Below, one piece after another: positions 7,655 through 17,139 of a stretch of 64,000 bases of DNA (the first letter of the stretch is position 1; every line of letters begins with the position of its first letter). The notes under the pieces were generated by a model. That model was not told the origin of the DNA. It did no database searches and saw only the letters and a program-made list of their open reading frames with translations. Both the position numbers and the translations under genes were made by a program. The stretch covers positions 10,643,001-10,707,000 of the forward strand of contig NZ_CP117866.1 of assembly GCF_028736035.1 (NCBI RefSeq), written 5' to 3'. The stretch is from Streptomyces sp. T12 (lineage in GTDB: Bacteria > Actinomycetota > Actinomycetes > Streptomycetales > Streptomycetaceae).

Positions 7655-8485
7655 ATGACTCGCCATCATGTGGTCGTCGGAGTCGACGGTTCCCTGAACG
7701 CCGTACGAGCGCTGGACTGGGCCGCGGACGAGGCCGCACGCCGTGACGCCGAACTGCGCGTCGTGTACGCCGTGCCCGACCGCGACGAGGCCGGACCCGT
7801 CCTCGCGTCGGCCGCCGCACGCGTCCGGGAACGTCATCCGGCCCTGTCGGTGGTGACCAAGGCAGCGGCGGGCAGCGCCGTACGGGCCCTCCTGCGCGAG
7901 AGCGAGGGCTCCGACCTGACCGTCGTCGGCACCCGCGGCCTGGGCGGCGTCACCGGGCTGCTGGTCGGCTCGGTGAGTCTGCGCCTGGCCGCGCATGTGC
8001 ACGGCCCGCTGCTCGTCGTACGCGGTGACCACCCGTGCGACGACAAGCGCAGCGTGCTGCTCGGTCTGGAGGACGACTCCGACGCCGACGCGGCCTCTTA
8101 CGCCTTCTACGAGGCGGAGCGGCGCGGTGTCCGGCTGCGCGTCCTGCACTCGACCCACCGCCCCGTCACCCCCGAACTGCCCTCCCTGATTCCCGCCACG
8201 AGCCCGGGGCAACGGCGGCGCGCCCAGAACGACCTGGCCGAGGAGGCCGTGCCGCGCTTCAACCTGGCCCAGTTGCGGGAAGAACACCCCCAGGTCGACG
8301 TCGAGACCCGCACGGTCCGCAGGGGACCGGCCCAGGCTCTCCTGGACCACACACGAGAGGCCGCCGTCGTCGTCATCGGCACACACCGCCGGACAAGCCG
8401 GCCCGGACCGCAGCTCGGCCCGGTCGCGCACACCCTCCTGCACCGCTCCCACTGCCCTGTACTGATGGTGCCGGCAACCGACTGA
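7655..8485 (+). CDS. universal stress protein, two UspA domains
   Basis: A 276-residue tandem USP. Domain 1 starts 'HHVVVGVDGSLNAVRALDWAADEAARR' and has the nucleotide loop GTRGLGGVTGLLVGSVS. Domain 2 starts 'KRSVLLGLEDDSDADAASYAFYEAERRG' and ends 'GPQLGPVAHTLLHRSHCPVLMV'. Domain 1 keeps the G-x2-G-x9-G(S/T) ATP-binding loop; domain 2's loop is degenerate, a pattern shared by its paralogues here. ATG at 7655 is preferred because of the purine run GAAGGGAGAGGGAG in front. An exact palindromic box lies 103 bp upstream. Right after its stop is a leftover USP C-terminus (8541-8628), suggesting a tandem duplicate once followed. Confidence 0.93.
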   Translation: MTRHHVVVGVDGSLNAVRALDWAADEAARRDAELRVVYAVPDRDEAGPVLASAAARVRERHPALSVVTKAAAGSAVRALLRESEGSDLTVVGTRGLGGVTGLLVGSVSLRLAAHVHGPLLVVRGDHPCDDKRSVLLGLEDDSDADAASYAFYEAERRGVRLRVLHSTHRPVTPELPSLIPATSPGQRRRAQNDLAEEAVPRFNLAQLREEHPQVDVETRTVRRGPAQALLDHTREAAVVVIGTHRRTSRPGPQLGPVAHTLLHRSHCPVLMVPATD

Positions 8486-8540
8486 CCGGCGCCCCCCGTC
8501 GTTCTGGGACCGCCGGCTCATCAGGCAATGCACGCCCGCA

Positions 8541-8628
8541 CGCGTCGGTCGGAGCGCCCATCGGTTCCGTGACACACGAGGTGCTCCATCGCGCGAACAC
8601 GCTGGTCGCGGTCACGCCCCACGACTGA
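8541..8628 (+). pseudogene. universal stress protein, C-terminal remnant
   Basis: In this frame the sequence reads ASVGAPIGSVTHEVLHRANT and then LVAVTPHD before a TGA. It matches the last strand-loop-helix of a UspA domain, with the terminal nucleotide loop 'GSVTHEVLH'. No start or upstream portion is present; only about 29 codons survive between the intact USP and the convergent PPOX gene. Confidence 0.7.
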
Positions 8629-8641
8629 CCGGACAGACGGA

Positions 8642-9124
8642 TCAGTCCTCGACGGGGGCGAGCCGGACTCCGGTGACAAGGTCGGGGCGGATGCGGACCG
8701 CGTAGTCCATGGCCCGTCCCACCCAGGGATGCAGCAGGTCCTGGTAGCGGGCCAGATCGCGGGCGTCGGTCACGAGCTGGGCGTATCCGGTGACGACCAC
8801 GCTCCAACCGAGGTGCGTGCCCGGGTCGATGGCGTCTGCCTCGTACGCCACTACGACCCCCGGCGCTCCCGCCTGCCGGGCCCGTGACGTGAGGGCCGCT
8901 CCCTCGTGGGTGCGGATGACGATGTCACCCCCGTCCAGGACATGGTTGACAGGGCGGATCGTCGGCAGAGCGTGCTGGGTGAAGACGATCCGCCCGAAGG
9001 ACACGCTGCCCAGAAGCCGCAGCGCTTCGGCGCCGTCGAGGTCAATGCCCCGACGTGGTCCCGGGGCGATCGGCAGGGCGTTGTCGCAGGCCATGGCGGG
9101 TTCCCGTAGCTGTTCGTCTCTCAC
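8642..9124 (-). CDS. PPOX-fold flavin-binding protein (second copy)
   Basis: A 160-residue split-barrel protein related to the one at 7064: 'LDGAEALRLLGSVSFGRIVFTQHALPTIRPVNHVLDGGDIVIRT', 'GVVVAYEADAIDPGTHLGWSVVVTGYAQLVTD' and 'YAVRIRPDLVTGVRL'. It probably binds FMN or F420; substrate unknown. The GTG at 9124 has a GGAGA element 8 bases upstream, and a later ATG at 9094 is possible. An exact palindromic box lies about 139 bp upstream at 9263, supporting membership in the hypoxia regulon. Confidence 0.85.
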   Translation of the reverse strand: MRDEQLREPAMACDNALPIAPGPRRGIDLDGAEALRLLGSVSFGRIVFTQHALPTIRPVNHVLDGGDIVIRTHEGAALTSRARQAGAPGVVVAYEADAIDPGTHLGWSVVVTGYAQLVTDARDLARYQDLLHPWVGRAMDYAVRIRPDLVTGVRLAPVED

Positions 9125-10025
9125 TGCTTGCTGTCTCCGACCGGCTCACCGGTTCCGTCACGCGGCACGGGACCGTGATGGCCGCTGGGCGGGCTAGGTG
9201 GCTTTGTGCGCGGGCACTTTTCCGATCAGATCATTCGAACCGCGGCCGCCCGGCCGACGCTAGGGCCGTTCGGCCCTCTCCGGTGACCGGACGGCCTGTT
9301 TGGGGAGGGCGATACGCGGACGATGCGGAGGTGGGGCGCCACGCGGGGTCGGGGGATGGGGACAAGGGAGGGTGGCGCCGACGACCAGCAGGATCGGCGC
9401 CGGATCCGGGACCCTGTGCTGGGGCCTTCAGCTGCTGGAAGGGCGGTGTTGTGCGGGACCGGTCTGCGTGCGACGTCGGCTCGGCGTGCTGCACTTCGAG
9501 GTTCTGGCCGTGTGTGCACCTGCCCGGCGTGGGCACGTACGCAAGCCCCGCCCTGTCCGAACAGGGGGTCCTGTGCCGGGCCGCACGGCGCAGCTTGCTC
9601 TCCCGGCCCCCCGTGGCCATCCGTCCCGCCTGTTCCGGCCGGCCCCCTCAGTCCGGCGAGTCCTGCCCGTCCCGCCTCTCCGCTGGACCACGACGCCGCG
9701 AGCGGAGGTGTCACCGACCTGCGGATCGCCGCGCCCCGGTGTGTCGCACGGTCCGCCTGACCGCGGAGTCGGTCCTGGAGCCGGTCGGCGATTTCGTGGG
9801 CTTGTCGCCTCCCGGGCAGGCGCGAGCACCAGGGTGTCGCCCACTCGGATCTCGGCCCCTGCCGACCACGGCTGCTCGACGTCCTGCACCGCGACCAGGC
9901 GACCCGCACCTCGCCGTTGACGCCCGGCACCCCGGTCCGTCCGTCGGCATCCCACACGCCAGAGCCGGATTGAGGGCAGACCGGCCCTGCCCCAAGGCCC
10001 GGTAGCGAGAAGGATCTCTGTACGC
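9125..10025. other. 900-bp gap without a recognisable gene
   Basis: I see one exact palindromic box (9263-9276) and no open frame with convincing protein similarity on either strand. Codon-position bias is inconsistent across 9300-10000. It may be the debris of a gene, including the lost first half of the response regulator whose remaining part begins at 10026, but I cannot identify the debris. Confidence 0.5.
9263..9276. promoter_or_regulatory. exact DevR/Osd-type palindromic box
   Basis: GGGCCGTTCGGCCC, about 139 bp upstream of the PPOX gene read on the minus strand and also facing the gene-poor gap on the plus side. Confidence 0.62.
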
Positions 10026-10679
<654 letters not shown>

Positions 10680-10704
10680 AGGGCGGTGCGACAGCGGGGG
10701 AGTG

Positions 10705-10718
10705 GGGCCGGACGTCCC
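10705..10718. promoter_or_regulatory. near-match DevR/Osd-type box (13/14)
   Basis: GGGCCGGACGTCCC, about 100 bp upstream of the GAPDH start; a second, weaker palindrome centred on CCCCGTACGG follows near 10733, about 80 bp from the start. Confidence 0.5.
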
Positions 10719-10818
10719 GTACCTCAGCCCCGTACGGCCCCTCCCGCACAGGGTCCGCAGAACGGAGGCTGGCGGCGCACCGGAACACCACCGGACATCG
10801 ATCGGGAGGACGACGGAC

Positions 10819-11847
10819 ATGAGCGTGCGCGTCGGCATCAACGGATTCGGCCGGATCGGCCGTAACTACCTGCGCTGCGTACTGGAGCGCGCGGAGACCT
10901 CCGCCGGCACCCCGGTGGAGGTCGTGGCGGTCAACGACATCACCTCACCGGCGGCGCTGGCCCATCTGCTGGCGTACGACTCGACATACGGCCGCATCGG
11001 CCGTCCCGTCGAGCACGACGACGAGTCCCTCACCGTGGCCGGGCACCGCATCGCCGTGACCGCCGAGCGGGACCCCGCCGCCCTGGCCTGGGGCGACCTC
11101 GGCGTCGACATCGTCATCGAGTCGACCGGCCGTTTCCGCACCCGCGAACAGGCCGGCCGGCACCTGAAGGCCGGTGCCCGCAAGGTGCTGCTCTCCGTGC
11201 CGGGCAAGGACGTCGACGCCACCGTGGTGATGGGTGTCAACGAGGGAACGTACGACCCGCAGAGCCACCACGTCGTCTCCAACGCCTCCTGCACCACCAA
11301 CTGCGTGGCGCCGATGGTGAAGGTCCTCGACGAGCACTTCGGCCTCGTCAAGGGGCTGATGACCACCATCCACGGCTACACCAACGACCAGGTGGTCCTC
11401 GACGGCCCGCACAAGGACCTGCGCCGCGGCCGCAGTGCCGCCGTCAACATCATCCCCACCTCCACCGGGGCCGCCCGCGCCGTCGGGCTGGTCATGCCGG
11501 AGCTGGCCGGCACCCTGGACGGCATCGCCGTACGCGTCCCCGTCGAGGACGGTTCGCTGACCGACCTCAGCGTGGTCCTGGACCGGCCGGTCAGCGTGGA
11601 GGAGGTCAACGCCGCGTTCCGGGAGGCCGCCGACGGTCCGATGAAGGGCGTGCTGCGGGTGTCCGAGGCCCCGATCGTCTCCCGCGACATCGTGGGCGAC
11701 CCCGCCTCCTGCGTCCTGGACGCCCCGCTGACCCAGGCGCACGGCGACCTGGTGAAGGTCTTCGGCTGGTACGACAACGAGTGGGGCTACACCAACCGGC
11801 TGCTGGACCTCACCGAATACGTCGCGGCCCGGCTCCCGCGCGGCTGA
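10819..11847 (+). CDS. gap: glyceraldehyde-3-phosphate dehydrogenase, type I
   Basis: A 342-residue, full-length glycolytic GAPDH that oxidises glyceraldehyde 3-phosphate with NAD+ and phosphate in the cytoplasm. The Rossmann start VGINGFGRIGRNYLR, the catalytic SNASCTTNCVAP with Cys158, HGYTNDQ and the C-terminal WYDNEWGY are all intact. ATG at 10819 follows GGGAGGACGACGGAC. It sits between a degenerate response regulator and the DevS-like kinase. A Streptomyces genome normally has a housekeeping gap elsewhere, so this is likely a conditionally expressed second copy, which fits the box-like sites upstream. Confidence 0.97.
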   Translation: MSVRVGINGFGRIGRNYLRCVLERAETSAGTPVEVVAVNDITSPAALAHLLAYDSTYGRIGRPVEHDDESLTVAGHRIAVTAERDPAALAWGDLGVDIVIESTGRFRTREQAGRHLKAGARKVLLSVPGKDVDATVVMGVNEGTYDPQSHHVVSNASCTTNCVAPMVKVLDEHFGLVKGLMTTIHGYTNDQVVLDGPHKDLRRGRSAAVNIIPTSTGAARAVGLVMPELAGTLDGIAVRVPVEDGSLTDLSVVLDRPVSVEEVNAAFREAADGPMKGVLRVSEAPIVSRDIVGDPASCVLDAPLTQAHGDLVKVFGWYDNEWGYTNRLLDLTEYVAARLPRG

Positions 11848-11969
11848 CCGGGCGTCCCGCCCCGGCCACCGGGTCCGATTCCGTACCGTCCCTCGCCCTG
11901 CACCGTTACCGTGGCACATGACCGCAACGGTCCGCTTCGGGTGGGTCGAGGGGACGTGGAGGAGCACCG

Positions 11970-13700
11970 GTGGAGAGCCAGGAGCATGCCGGGGAGGCCC
12001 GCGTACGGCTGCCGCAGCTGAAGCTGGACGAGCTGCTGGAGGAACTGCAGGCCCGCCTCGACGCGGCCCGTGGCACCCGCGACAGGGTGCACAGCCTCCT
12101 GGAGGCGGTGCTCTCCGTCGGCCGGGAGCTGGACCTCGAACAGGCACTGCACAGCATCGTGGAGGCCGCCGCGGTGCTGGTGGACGCCGAGTACGCGGCC
12201 CTGGGCGTGATCGGGCCGGACGGCAATCGGCTGTCCGCCTTCCACACCGTCGGCGTCTCCGAGGAACAGATCGCCCGCATCGGCCCCTTTCCGGAAGGCC
12301 ACGGCATCCTGGGCGAGCTGATCCACCACCCCGAGCCGCTTCGGCTGACGAAGATCTCCGAACATGCCGCCTCGTACGGCTTCCCGCCCCACCACCCGCC
12401 GATGAACACCTTCCTCGGCGTCCCGATCCGGGTGCGCGACCAGGTTTTCGGCAACCTGTACCTGACCGAGAAGAGGGGCGGGGCACAGTTCGACGAGGAG
12501 GACGAGTCGGTCCTGTCGACCCTGGCCGTCGCGGCCGGCGTCGCCATCGACAACGCTCGCCTGTACGAGGAGACCCGGCTGCGGGAGCGCTGGCTGCAGG
12601 CCAACGCCGAACTCACCCACAGCCTGATGTCCGGCGGCCATCGTGGCGAGGCCCTCGGCCTGATCGCCGAGCGCGCCAGGGAGATCACCGGCGCGGCCCT
12701 CGCCGTGGTCGCCATGCCCCTGGAGGACACCGAAGCGCTGGAGGTGGAGCTGGCCGTCGGGCAGGGCGCCGAGGCCCATCGCGGGCTCGTGCTGCCCATG
12801 AACGAGAGCCTGATCGGCCAGGCCTTCTCCACCGCCACCCCCCTCACCAGCCCGGACGTCACCCGCGACGAGCGTGTGCCGTCCGCATCGCCCCGATTCG
12901 ACGGGCTCGGGGCCGCCGTGGCCGTGCCCATCGGGGCGGGCGGCGGCGTGCGCGGCGTCGTGTTGCTGGTGCGTGAGGCGGGACGCGCAGTGTTCTCCGA
13001 GAAGGAGATCGCGCCGCTCCGGGGCTTCGCCGCACAGGCGGCGATCGCGATGGAGCTGGCCGAGCGTCGTGAGGACGCGGAGCAGATCGCCCTGTTGCAG
13101 GACCGCGACCGGATCGCCCGGGACCTGCACGACCTCGCGATCCAGCGGCTGTTCGCGACGGGCATGACATTGCAGAGCGCCGGCCGTTTCATCGAGCACC
13201 AGGAGGCCTCGGACCGCGTGGCGCGGGCGGTGGACGACCTGGACGAGACCATCAAGATCATCCGGTCGACGATCTTCGGTCTGCGCGCCCGCGACGGTGC
13301 CCCCGGGAGCGGGCTGCGGGCCCGCGTGGTCCGCGTCGCCGGCGAGGCCGCTCCCGTGCTGGGCTTCGCGCCCAGCGTCCGTATGGAGGGCCTGGTGGAC
13401 ACCGACGTGCCTCGGGAGGTCGCCGACCATGTGGTGGCCGTGCTCTCCGAGGCCCTGACCAACATCGGCCGACACGCCCGCGCCGACCGAGCCGAGGTCG
13501 CGCTGGAGACCGACGGCCGTGAAGTACGGCTGACCGTGACCGACAACGGCGTGGGCATCCCGGCCGAAGGGCGCCGCAGCGGACTGGCCAACATGGACGA
13601 GCGGGCCCGGCAACTGGGCGGGGAGCTGAGGGTGATCACCCCCGAGGACGGCGGCAGCACGCTGGTGTGGCGGGTGCCGCTGATGGCGGAAGAGCAGTAG
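11970..13700 (+). CDS. DevS/DosS-type sensor histidine kinase (GAF-GAF-HisKA_3-HATPase)
   Basis: A 576-residue cytosolic kinase with no membrane helix. A short coiled leader is followed by GAF-A (about 55-200), GAF-B (about 220-370), the HisKA_3 dimerisation helix with phospho-His387 in RDLHDLAIQRLFA, and an ATPase domain with N-box EALTNIGRHARA, DNGVGIP and SGLANMDERA. GAF-A carries GFPPHHPPMNTFLGVPIRVR and 'GNLYLTEKRGG', closely like the haem-binding GAF of mycobacterial DosS/DosT, whose proximal ligand as I recall is the His before PPM; here that is His142. It therefore probably senses O2, NO or redox through haem. The GTG start at 11970 follows GTGGAGGAGCACCG. The S. coelicolor equivalent is OsdK. 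Its likely partner is the regulator at 43427, since the adjacent one is decayed. Confidence 0.93.
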   Translation: MESQEHAGEARVRLPQLKLDELLEELQARLDAARGTRDRVHSLLEAVLSVGRELDLEQALHSIVEAAAVLVDAEYAALGVIGPDGNRLSAFHTVGVSEEQIARIGPFPEGHGILGELIHHPEPLRLTKISEHAASYGFPPHHPPMNTFLGVPIRVRDQVFGNLYLTEKRGGAQFDEEDESVLSTLAVAAGVAIDNARLYEETRLRERWLQANAELTHSLMSGGHRGEALGLIAERAREITGAALAVVAMPLEDTEALEVELAVGQGAEAHRGLVLPMNESLIGQAFSTATPLTSPDVTRDERVPSASPRFDGLGAAVAVPIGAGGGVRGVVLLVREAGRAVFSEKEIAPLRGFAAQAAIAMELAERREDAEQIALLQDRDRIARDLHDLAIQRLFATGMTLQSAGRFIEHQEASDRVARAVDDLDETIKIIRSTIFGLRARDGAPGSGLRARVVRVAGEAAPVLGFAPSVRMEGLVDTDVPREVADHVVAVLSEALTNIGRHARADRAEVALETDGREVRLTVTDNGVGIPAEGRRSGLANMDERARQLGGELRVITPEDGGSTLVWRVPLMAEEQ

Positions 13701-13714
13701 GGGGCACCGGAGTT

Positions 13715-13728
13715 GGGCCGGTCGGGCC
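13715..13728. promoter_or_regulatory. near-match DevR/Osd-type box (13/14)
   Basis: GGGCCGGTCGGGCC, 15 bp after the kinase stop in a convergent intergenic region, so not upstream of any annotated gene. Confidence 0.4.
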
Positions 13729-13837
13729 CCTTGTATGGGCCCTTCAGCTCTGTCGCGTCATGGGTTGCGGTGCCAGGCTGAGACCGGCTCACGAGACACA
13801 TCGGCGGATGGGAACGCCTCGTGCGGCCTCTCGGGAA

Positions 13838-13860
13838 GGGCAGGGCGGGTCACCCTGCCC
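13838..13860 (+). terminator. possible hairpin terminator of the kinase transcript
   Basis: GGGCAGGG and CCCTGCCC can pair as an 8-bp stem with a 7-base loop. No U-tract follows, as is common in Streptomyces. Confidence 0.35.
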
Positions 13861-14057
13861 GTGCCGGGCCCGCGTCAGGCCGACGGCGGTCGTGCCGGGG
13901 GCGCGAGGTGCCCGCCTGGGTGGCGGGCCCGGCACACCGCTCCGCTGCCGTAACGGCGCCTTGACCGCCCCGTCCGTGGACGCGTACCTGGAACACGGAA
14001 GCCTCCCCACATCCGGCTGCCCTACCGTCGTATCGCTGCGGCGGTCCTGTATCTCAG

Positions 14058-14071
14058 GGGCCGAACGCCCC
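14058..14071. promoter_or_regulatory. near-match DevR/Osd-type box (13/14)
   Basis: GGGCCGAACGCCCC, in the convergent intergenic region about 90 bp beyond the stop of the USP gene. Confidence 0.4.
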
Positions 14072-14163
14072 GGGCCGAGGGCCGACAGGCAGGAGCGGAG
14101 ACGCGCCCCGCCGACCCGGCCCCTCCCGGCCCGCCCCCTGCCGACGGAGCCGGGAGGGATGAC

Positions 14164-15057
14164 TCACTCGTGCGGCACGATCGCGACCGGGCAGCGGACG
14201 TGGTGCATCACCGCGTGCGCGACCGGACCGGTGTGCATGCCGATCCTGACCGGGCGGATCCTGCGGCCGACGGCCAGCAGCCCGGCGTCCCGTGTTGCGT
14301 GCAGCAGGTGCTGTGCGGGACGGCCCTCCTCGACCAGCCTGGTGACCTCCACAGCGGGGTACTTCTCCTGCCACGGTCCGAGCACGGCGTCCAGTGCCCG
14401 CCCGGCGGCCGCCCGCACGTCCCTTCGCGCCTTCGCCTCCAGCGCGTGAGGCACGTACGGCAGCTGCCAGGTGCGCACGACCCGCAACGGCGCGGCCCGC
14501 AGCGTCGCGCTCTCGAAGGCGAAGGCGAGCAGCTCCTCGCACGACTGCGCCGGGTCCACACCGACAACGACAGGGCGATACGGAGTGTGCGCCGACGGTA
14601 GGCCCTCCGCGTCCGGCTCGTGATCGTCCTCCAGGATCTGATCCGCCCGTACCAGCACAACCGGACGTGCCGCGTGGGCAACTGTCGCCAGCGCCACCGA
14701 ACCGGCCATGAATCCGCCGAAGCCGCTGAACGCGCGGCTTCCGAGGACCAGCAGCTCGGCCTCGTCGCCTGCCGCGACCAGGGCGTCGGCCGCGGGCCGG
14801 GAGATCTGCTCGGCGCTCAGATAGACCTGCGGGTAGCGTTCGTTGAGCCGGTCCATCGCGCCGCGCAGGATCCGCCGCGCCCAGTAGCGTGGCGCCTCCA
14901 GCTCGGGCAGCTCCGACTCGTCGGGCGGCATGCCGCCCTCCCCGGCGTGCACCAGGCGCAGCGGCAGACCACGCCTGAGCGCCTCCCGGGCCGCCCAGTC
15001 GGCGGCGGCGAGGCTTTCTCGGGAACCGTCCAGTCCCACCACAACAGGGCGAAGCAC
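14164..15057 (-). CDS. universal stress protein, two UspA domains
   Basis: A 297-residue tandem USP. Domain 1 starts 'RPVVVGLDGSRESLAAADWAAREALRRGLPLRLVH' and has the ATP loop LGSRAFSGFGGFMAGSVA. Domain 2 starts 'YRPVVVGVDPAQSCEELLAFAFESA' and ends 'GMHTGPVAHAVMHHVRCPVAIVPHE'. The GTG at 15057 (VLRPVVV) is chosen because GGGGAGG stands 8 bases upstream; an upstream ATG at 15150 would add 31 residues without similarity. An exact palindromic box lies 109 bp upstream at 15166. It is most similar to the USP at 48329. Confidence 0.92.
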   Translation of the reverse strand: MLRPVVVGLDGSRESLAAADWAAREALRRGLPLRLVHAGEGGMPPDESELPELEAPRYWARRILRGAMDRLNERYPQVYLSAEQISRPAADALVAAGDEAELLVLGSRAFSGFGGFMAGSVALATVAHAARPVVLVRADQILEDDHEPDAEGLPSAHTPYRPVVVGVDPAQSCEELLAFAFESATLRAAPLRVVRTWQLPYVPHALEAKARRDVRAAAGRALDAVLGPWQEKYPAVEVTRLVEEGRPAQHLLHATRDAGLLAVGRRIRPVRIGMHTGPVAHAVMHHVRCPVAIVPHE

Positions 15058-15165
15058 GGCCAACACCTCCCCGGTCGGTGTCCGCACGCCGGTGTGCGGG
15101 TCCCTTCGCTTCCAGAATCGCCTCGCGGGCAGCGGCACGGCAGGGGCCACAGCGGCCCGCGGCGG

Positions 15166-15179
15166 GGGCCGAACGGCCC
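15166..15179. promoter_or_regulatory. exact DevR/Osd-type palindromic box
   Basis: GGGCCGAACGGCCC, 109 bp upstream of the USP gene (start 15057, minus strand). Confidence 0.65.
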
Positions 15180-15186
15180 CGGATGG

Positions 15187-16375
15187 TCAGTGCGGTGCGA
15201 CTGCCGGGGCGCGGCGGGTGACCGCCCGACGCACGCCCGTGACCGTGAAGGCCAGAGCGCCGGCCGCCACGACGGCGAGCAGCACCAGCCCCGGCGCGTA
15301 CGAGCCGATGGCGCCGTAGAGCGAGCCCATGACCAGCGGCGGCACGAAGCCGCCCAACCCGCCCGCTGCCCCGACGACTCCGGTGACCGAGCCGGTGCGC
15401 TCGGGCGGCGCCAGCAGGGCCACGAAGGCGAACGTCGCGCCGCTGCCCGCGCCCAGCGCGGCCGCCATGGCCAGGCAGGCCGCCTGAGTGAGGCCGTAGC
15501 CGGTCTTCAGGTAGGTGGGCAGGTAGACGGAGAAGGCGACATAGCCGCCGAAGGCCACCGCGTACAGTGCGGAGGCCTGCCAGGTGATGCTCAGCCGCAG
15601 CGTGCCGGCCAGGCGCTGGAGCAGCGGCTCCGTCGGCGATGCGGCGAACCGCATGGCCGGGTTCGTGCTGCTCGCGGTGGCGATGCGGCCGGTCGGCGGC
15701 TGGCTGTCGGACCGCGTCGGACCGGTGCGGGTACTGACCGGCTCCCTGGGCGTGATCGTCGTGGGCGCCCTGGTGCAGTCCCTCACGCCGTCCCTCGCGC
15801 CGGTCGGCACGCTGGAGAACCCCGGCCGTGACGAGGAACGGGTTTGCGGTGCCGTACGCGTCCACCAGCTTCACCGTGGTGAGCGCGCTGATCGCCGTAC
15901 CGCCCATGCCCATACCGAAGACACCGATGGCCAGCCCGCGCCGCTCGGGCGGGAACCAGGCGCTGACGAAGGGCACGCCCACCGCGAACGCCGTCCCCCC
16001 GATGCCCAGGAAGAGGCCGCCCACCTGCAGCGCCGCCAGCGACGAGTGCCCGGCCAGCCCGAGGTACAGCACCGGCACCACGGTGGCGGCCGACACCAAC
16101 GGGAACATCACCCGGCCGCCGTACCGGTCGGTCAGCGCACCCACCGGGATCCGGCCCAGCGACCCGACCACGACCGGCACCGCCACCAGCAGCGACTGCT
16201 CGAACGACGACAGCTCCAGGGAGTCCTTGAAGCGCGGGCCGAGCGGGCTGAGCAGGGCCCACGCCCAGAAGTTGACGGCGAACCCGACCGTGGCCAGGGC
16301 CAGCATCAGCCAGGCCCGCCGGGGTAGCTGCGCGCTCGGGTGGTTCCTCGATGGGCTGGATCGCTGAAGCACCAC
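15187..16375 (-). pseudogene. narK: narK nitrate/nitrite transporter (MFS), internally rearranged
   Basis: Pieces of one NarK transporter are present out of order. On the minus strand, 16321-15815 encodes the first half (ATVGFAVNFWAWALLSPLGP through VKLVDAYGTANPFLVTAG). 15637-15483 encodes a middle block (TEPLLQRLAGTLRLSITWQ to TYLKTGYGLTQA), and 15482-15187 the last helices (CLAMAAALGAGSGATFAFV onward). The block that belongs between GLTQA and CLAMAAALG (DAANRMAGFVLLAVAMRPVG, then GWLSDRVGPVRVLTGSLGV and SLTPSLAPVGTL) is instead on the plus strand at 15638-15815. Two overlapping inversions would produce this order. Some residues after LVTAG are also missing. The N-terminal codons run into narG debris. 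The transporter cannot be made. NarK2 is a DosR/Osd regulon member in relatives. Confidence 0.85.
15638..15815 (+). repeat. inverted and displaced internal segment of narK
   Basis: Read on the plus strand this codes for NarK helices 7-8 (MAGFVLLAVAMRPVG, WLSDRVGPVRVLTGS). The rest of narK is on the minus strand, so this ~180-bp block has been flipped and moved within the gene. End points are estimated from where the protein similarity switches strand. Confidence 0.75.
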
Positions 16376-17136
16376 ACCTGGCGTTCGCCTTCGACTGGCA
16401 GCGGCCCACCCGGCACATGGCGGGCACGTCGTACTGGTACCTGAACACGGACCAGTGGCGGTACGAGGCTTTCGGGCCGGACGAGCTGGCCTCCCCGCTG
16501 GGCGAGGGCCGCTTCGCGGGCAAGGGCTTCGCCGACTGCCTCGCCCAGGCCGTCCGGCTCGGCTGGACGCCGGGGCACCCCGGCTTCAACCGCAACCCCC
16601 TGGACCTGACGGACGAGGCGCGGGTCCAGGGCAAGCAGGTCGCCGAGCACATCGTGGAGGAGCTGAAGTCCGGGCGGCTGCGGTTCGCCGCCGAGGACCC
16701 CGACGATCCCGCCAACTTCCCGCGTGTCCTGACGGTCTGGCGAGCCAACCTGCTCGGCTCCTCCGGCAAGGGCAACGAGTACTTCCTGCGCCACCTGCTG
16801 GGCACCGACAGCGCCGTACGCAGTGAGGAGACGCCGCCCGACGTCCGGCCGCAGGACGTGGTGTGGCGGGAGGAGGCCCCCGAGGGCAAGCTCGACCTGC
16901 TGGTCACCATGGACTTCCGGATGACCTCCACCGGCCTGCTCGCCGACGTGGTCCTGCCGGCCGCGACCTGGTACGAGAAGGACGACCTCTCCAGCACGGA
17001 CATGCACCCCTTCGTGCACGCCTTCACCCCGGCCATCGCCCCGCCCTGGCAGGCCCGCACCGACTACGACACCTTCCTGACCATCGCCGACAAGTTCAGC
17101 GAACTCGCCGCCGAGCACCTCGGCACCGACCTCCTG
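16371..17136 (+). pseudogene. narG: narG nitrate reductase alpha subunit, internal fragment
   Basis: About 255 codons from the middle of NarG, the molybdopterin catalytic subunit (normally about 1,230 residues). Recognisable stretches are WQRPTRHMAGTSYWYLNTDQ, 'DCLAQAVRLGWTPGHPGFNRNPLDL', 'VWRANLLGSSGKGNEYFLRHLLGT' and 'DVVLPAATWYEKDDLSSTDMHPF'. Both ends are missing: the 5' side runs into narK debris on the other strand, and the 3' side stops in 'LAAEHLGTDLLL' where narI sequence begins in another frame. With narH and narJ absent, a single deletion most likely removed the end of narG, all of narH and narJ and the start of narI. Not functional. Confidence 0.9.
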
Positions 17137-17139
17137 CTG

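Larger units (their letters stand above)
13701..14163. other. convergent intergenic region with two near-match boxes and a hairpin
   Basis: No plausible protein is seen on either strand. The region lies between the 3' ends of the kinase (+) and a USP (-), yet holds two 13/14 palindromic boxes (13715, 14058), which would be expected upstream of transcripts. A hairpin lies at 13838-13860. An unannotated small RNA is possible; so is debris of a lost gene. Confidence 0.45.

Noticed and set aside
9711..9995. Minus-strand frame with VGDTLVLAPARE-like sequence as a P-type ATPase fragment
   Set aside because: The similarity is too short and the surrounding frames do not continue it.
9055..10005. 316-codon plus-strand frame and several long minus-strand frames in the 9.1-10 kb gap
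   Set aside because: No recognisable motif or ribosome-binding site; long chance frames are normal at this G+C content.
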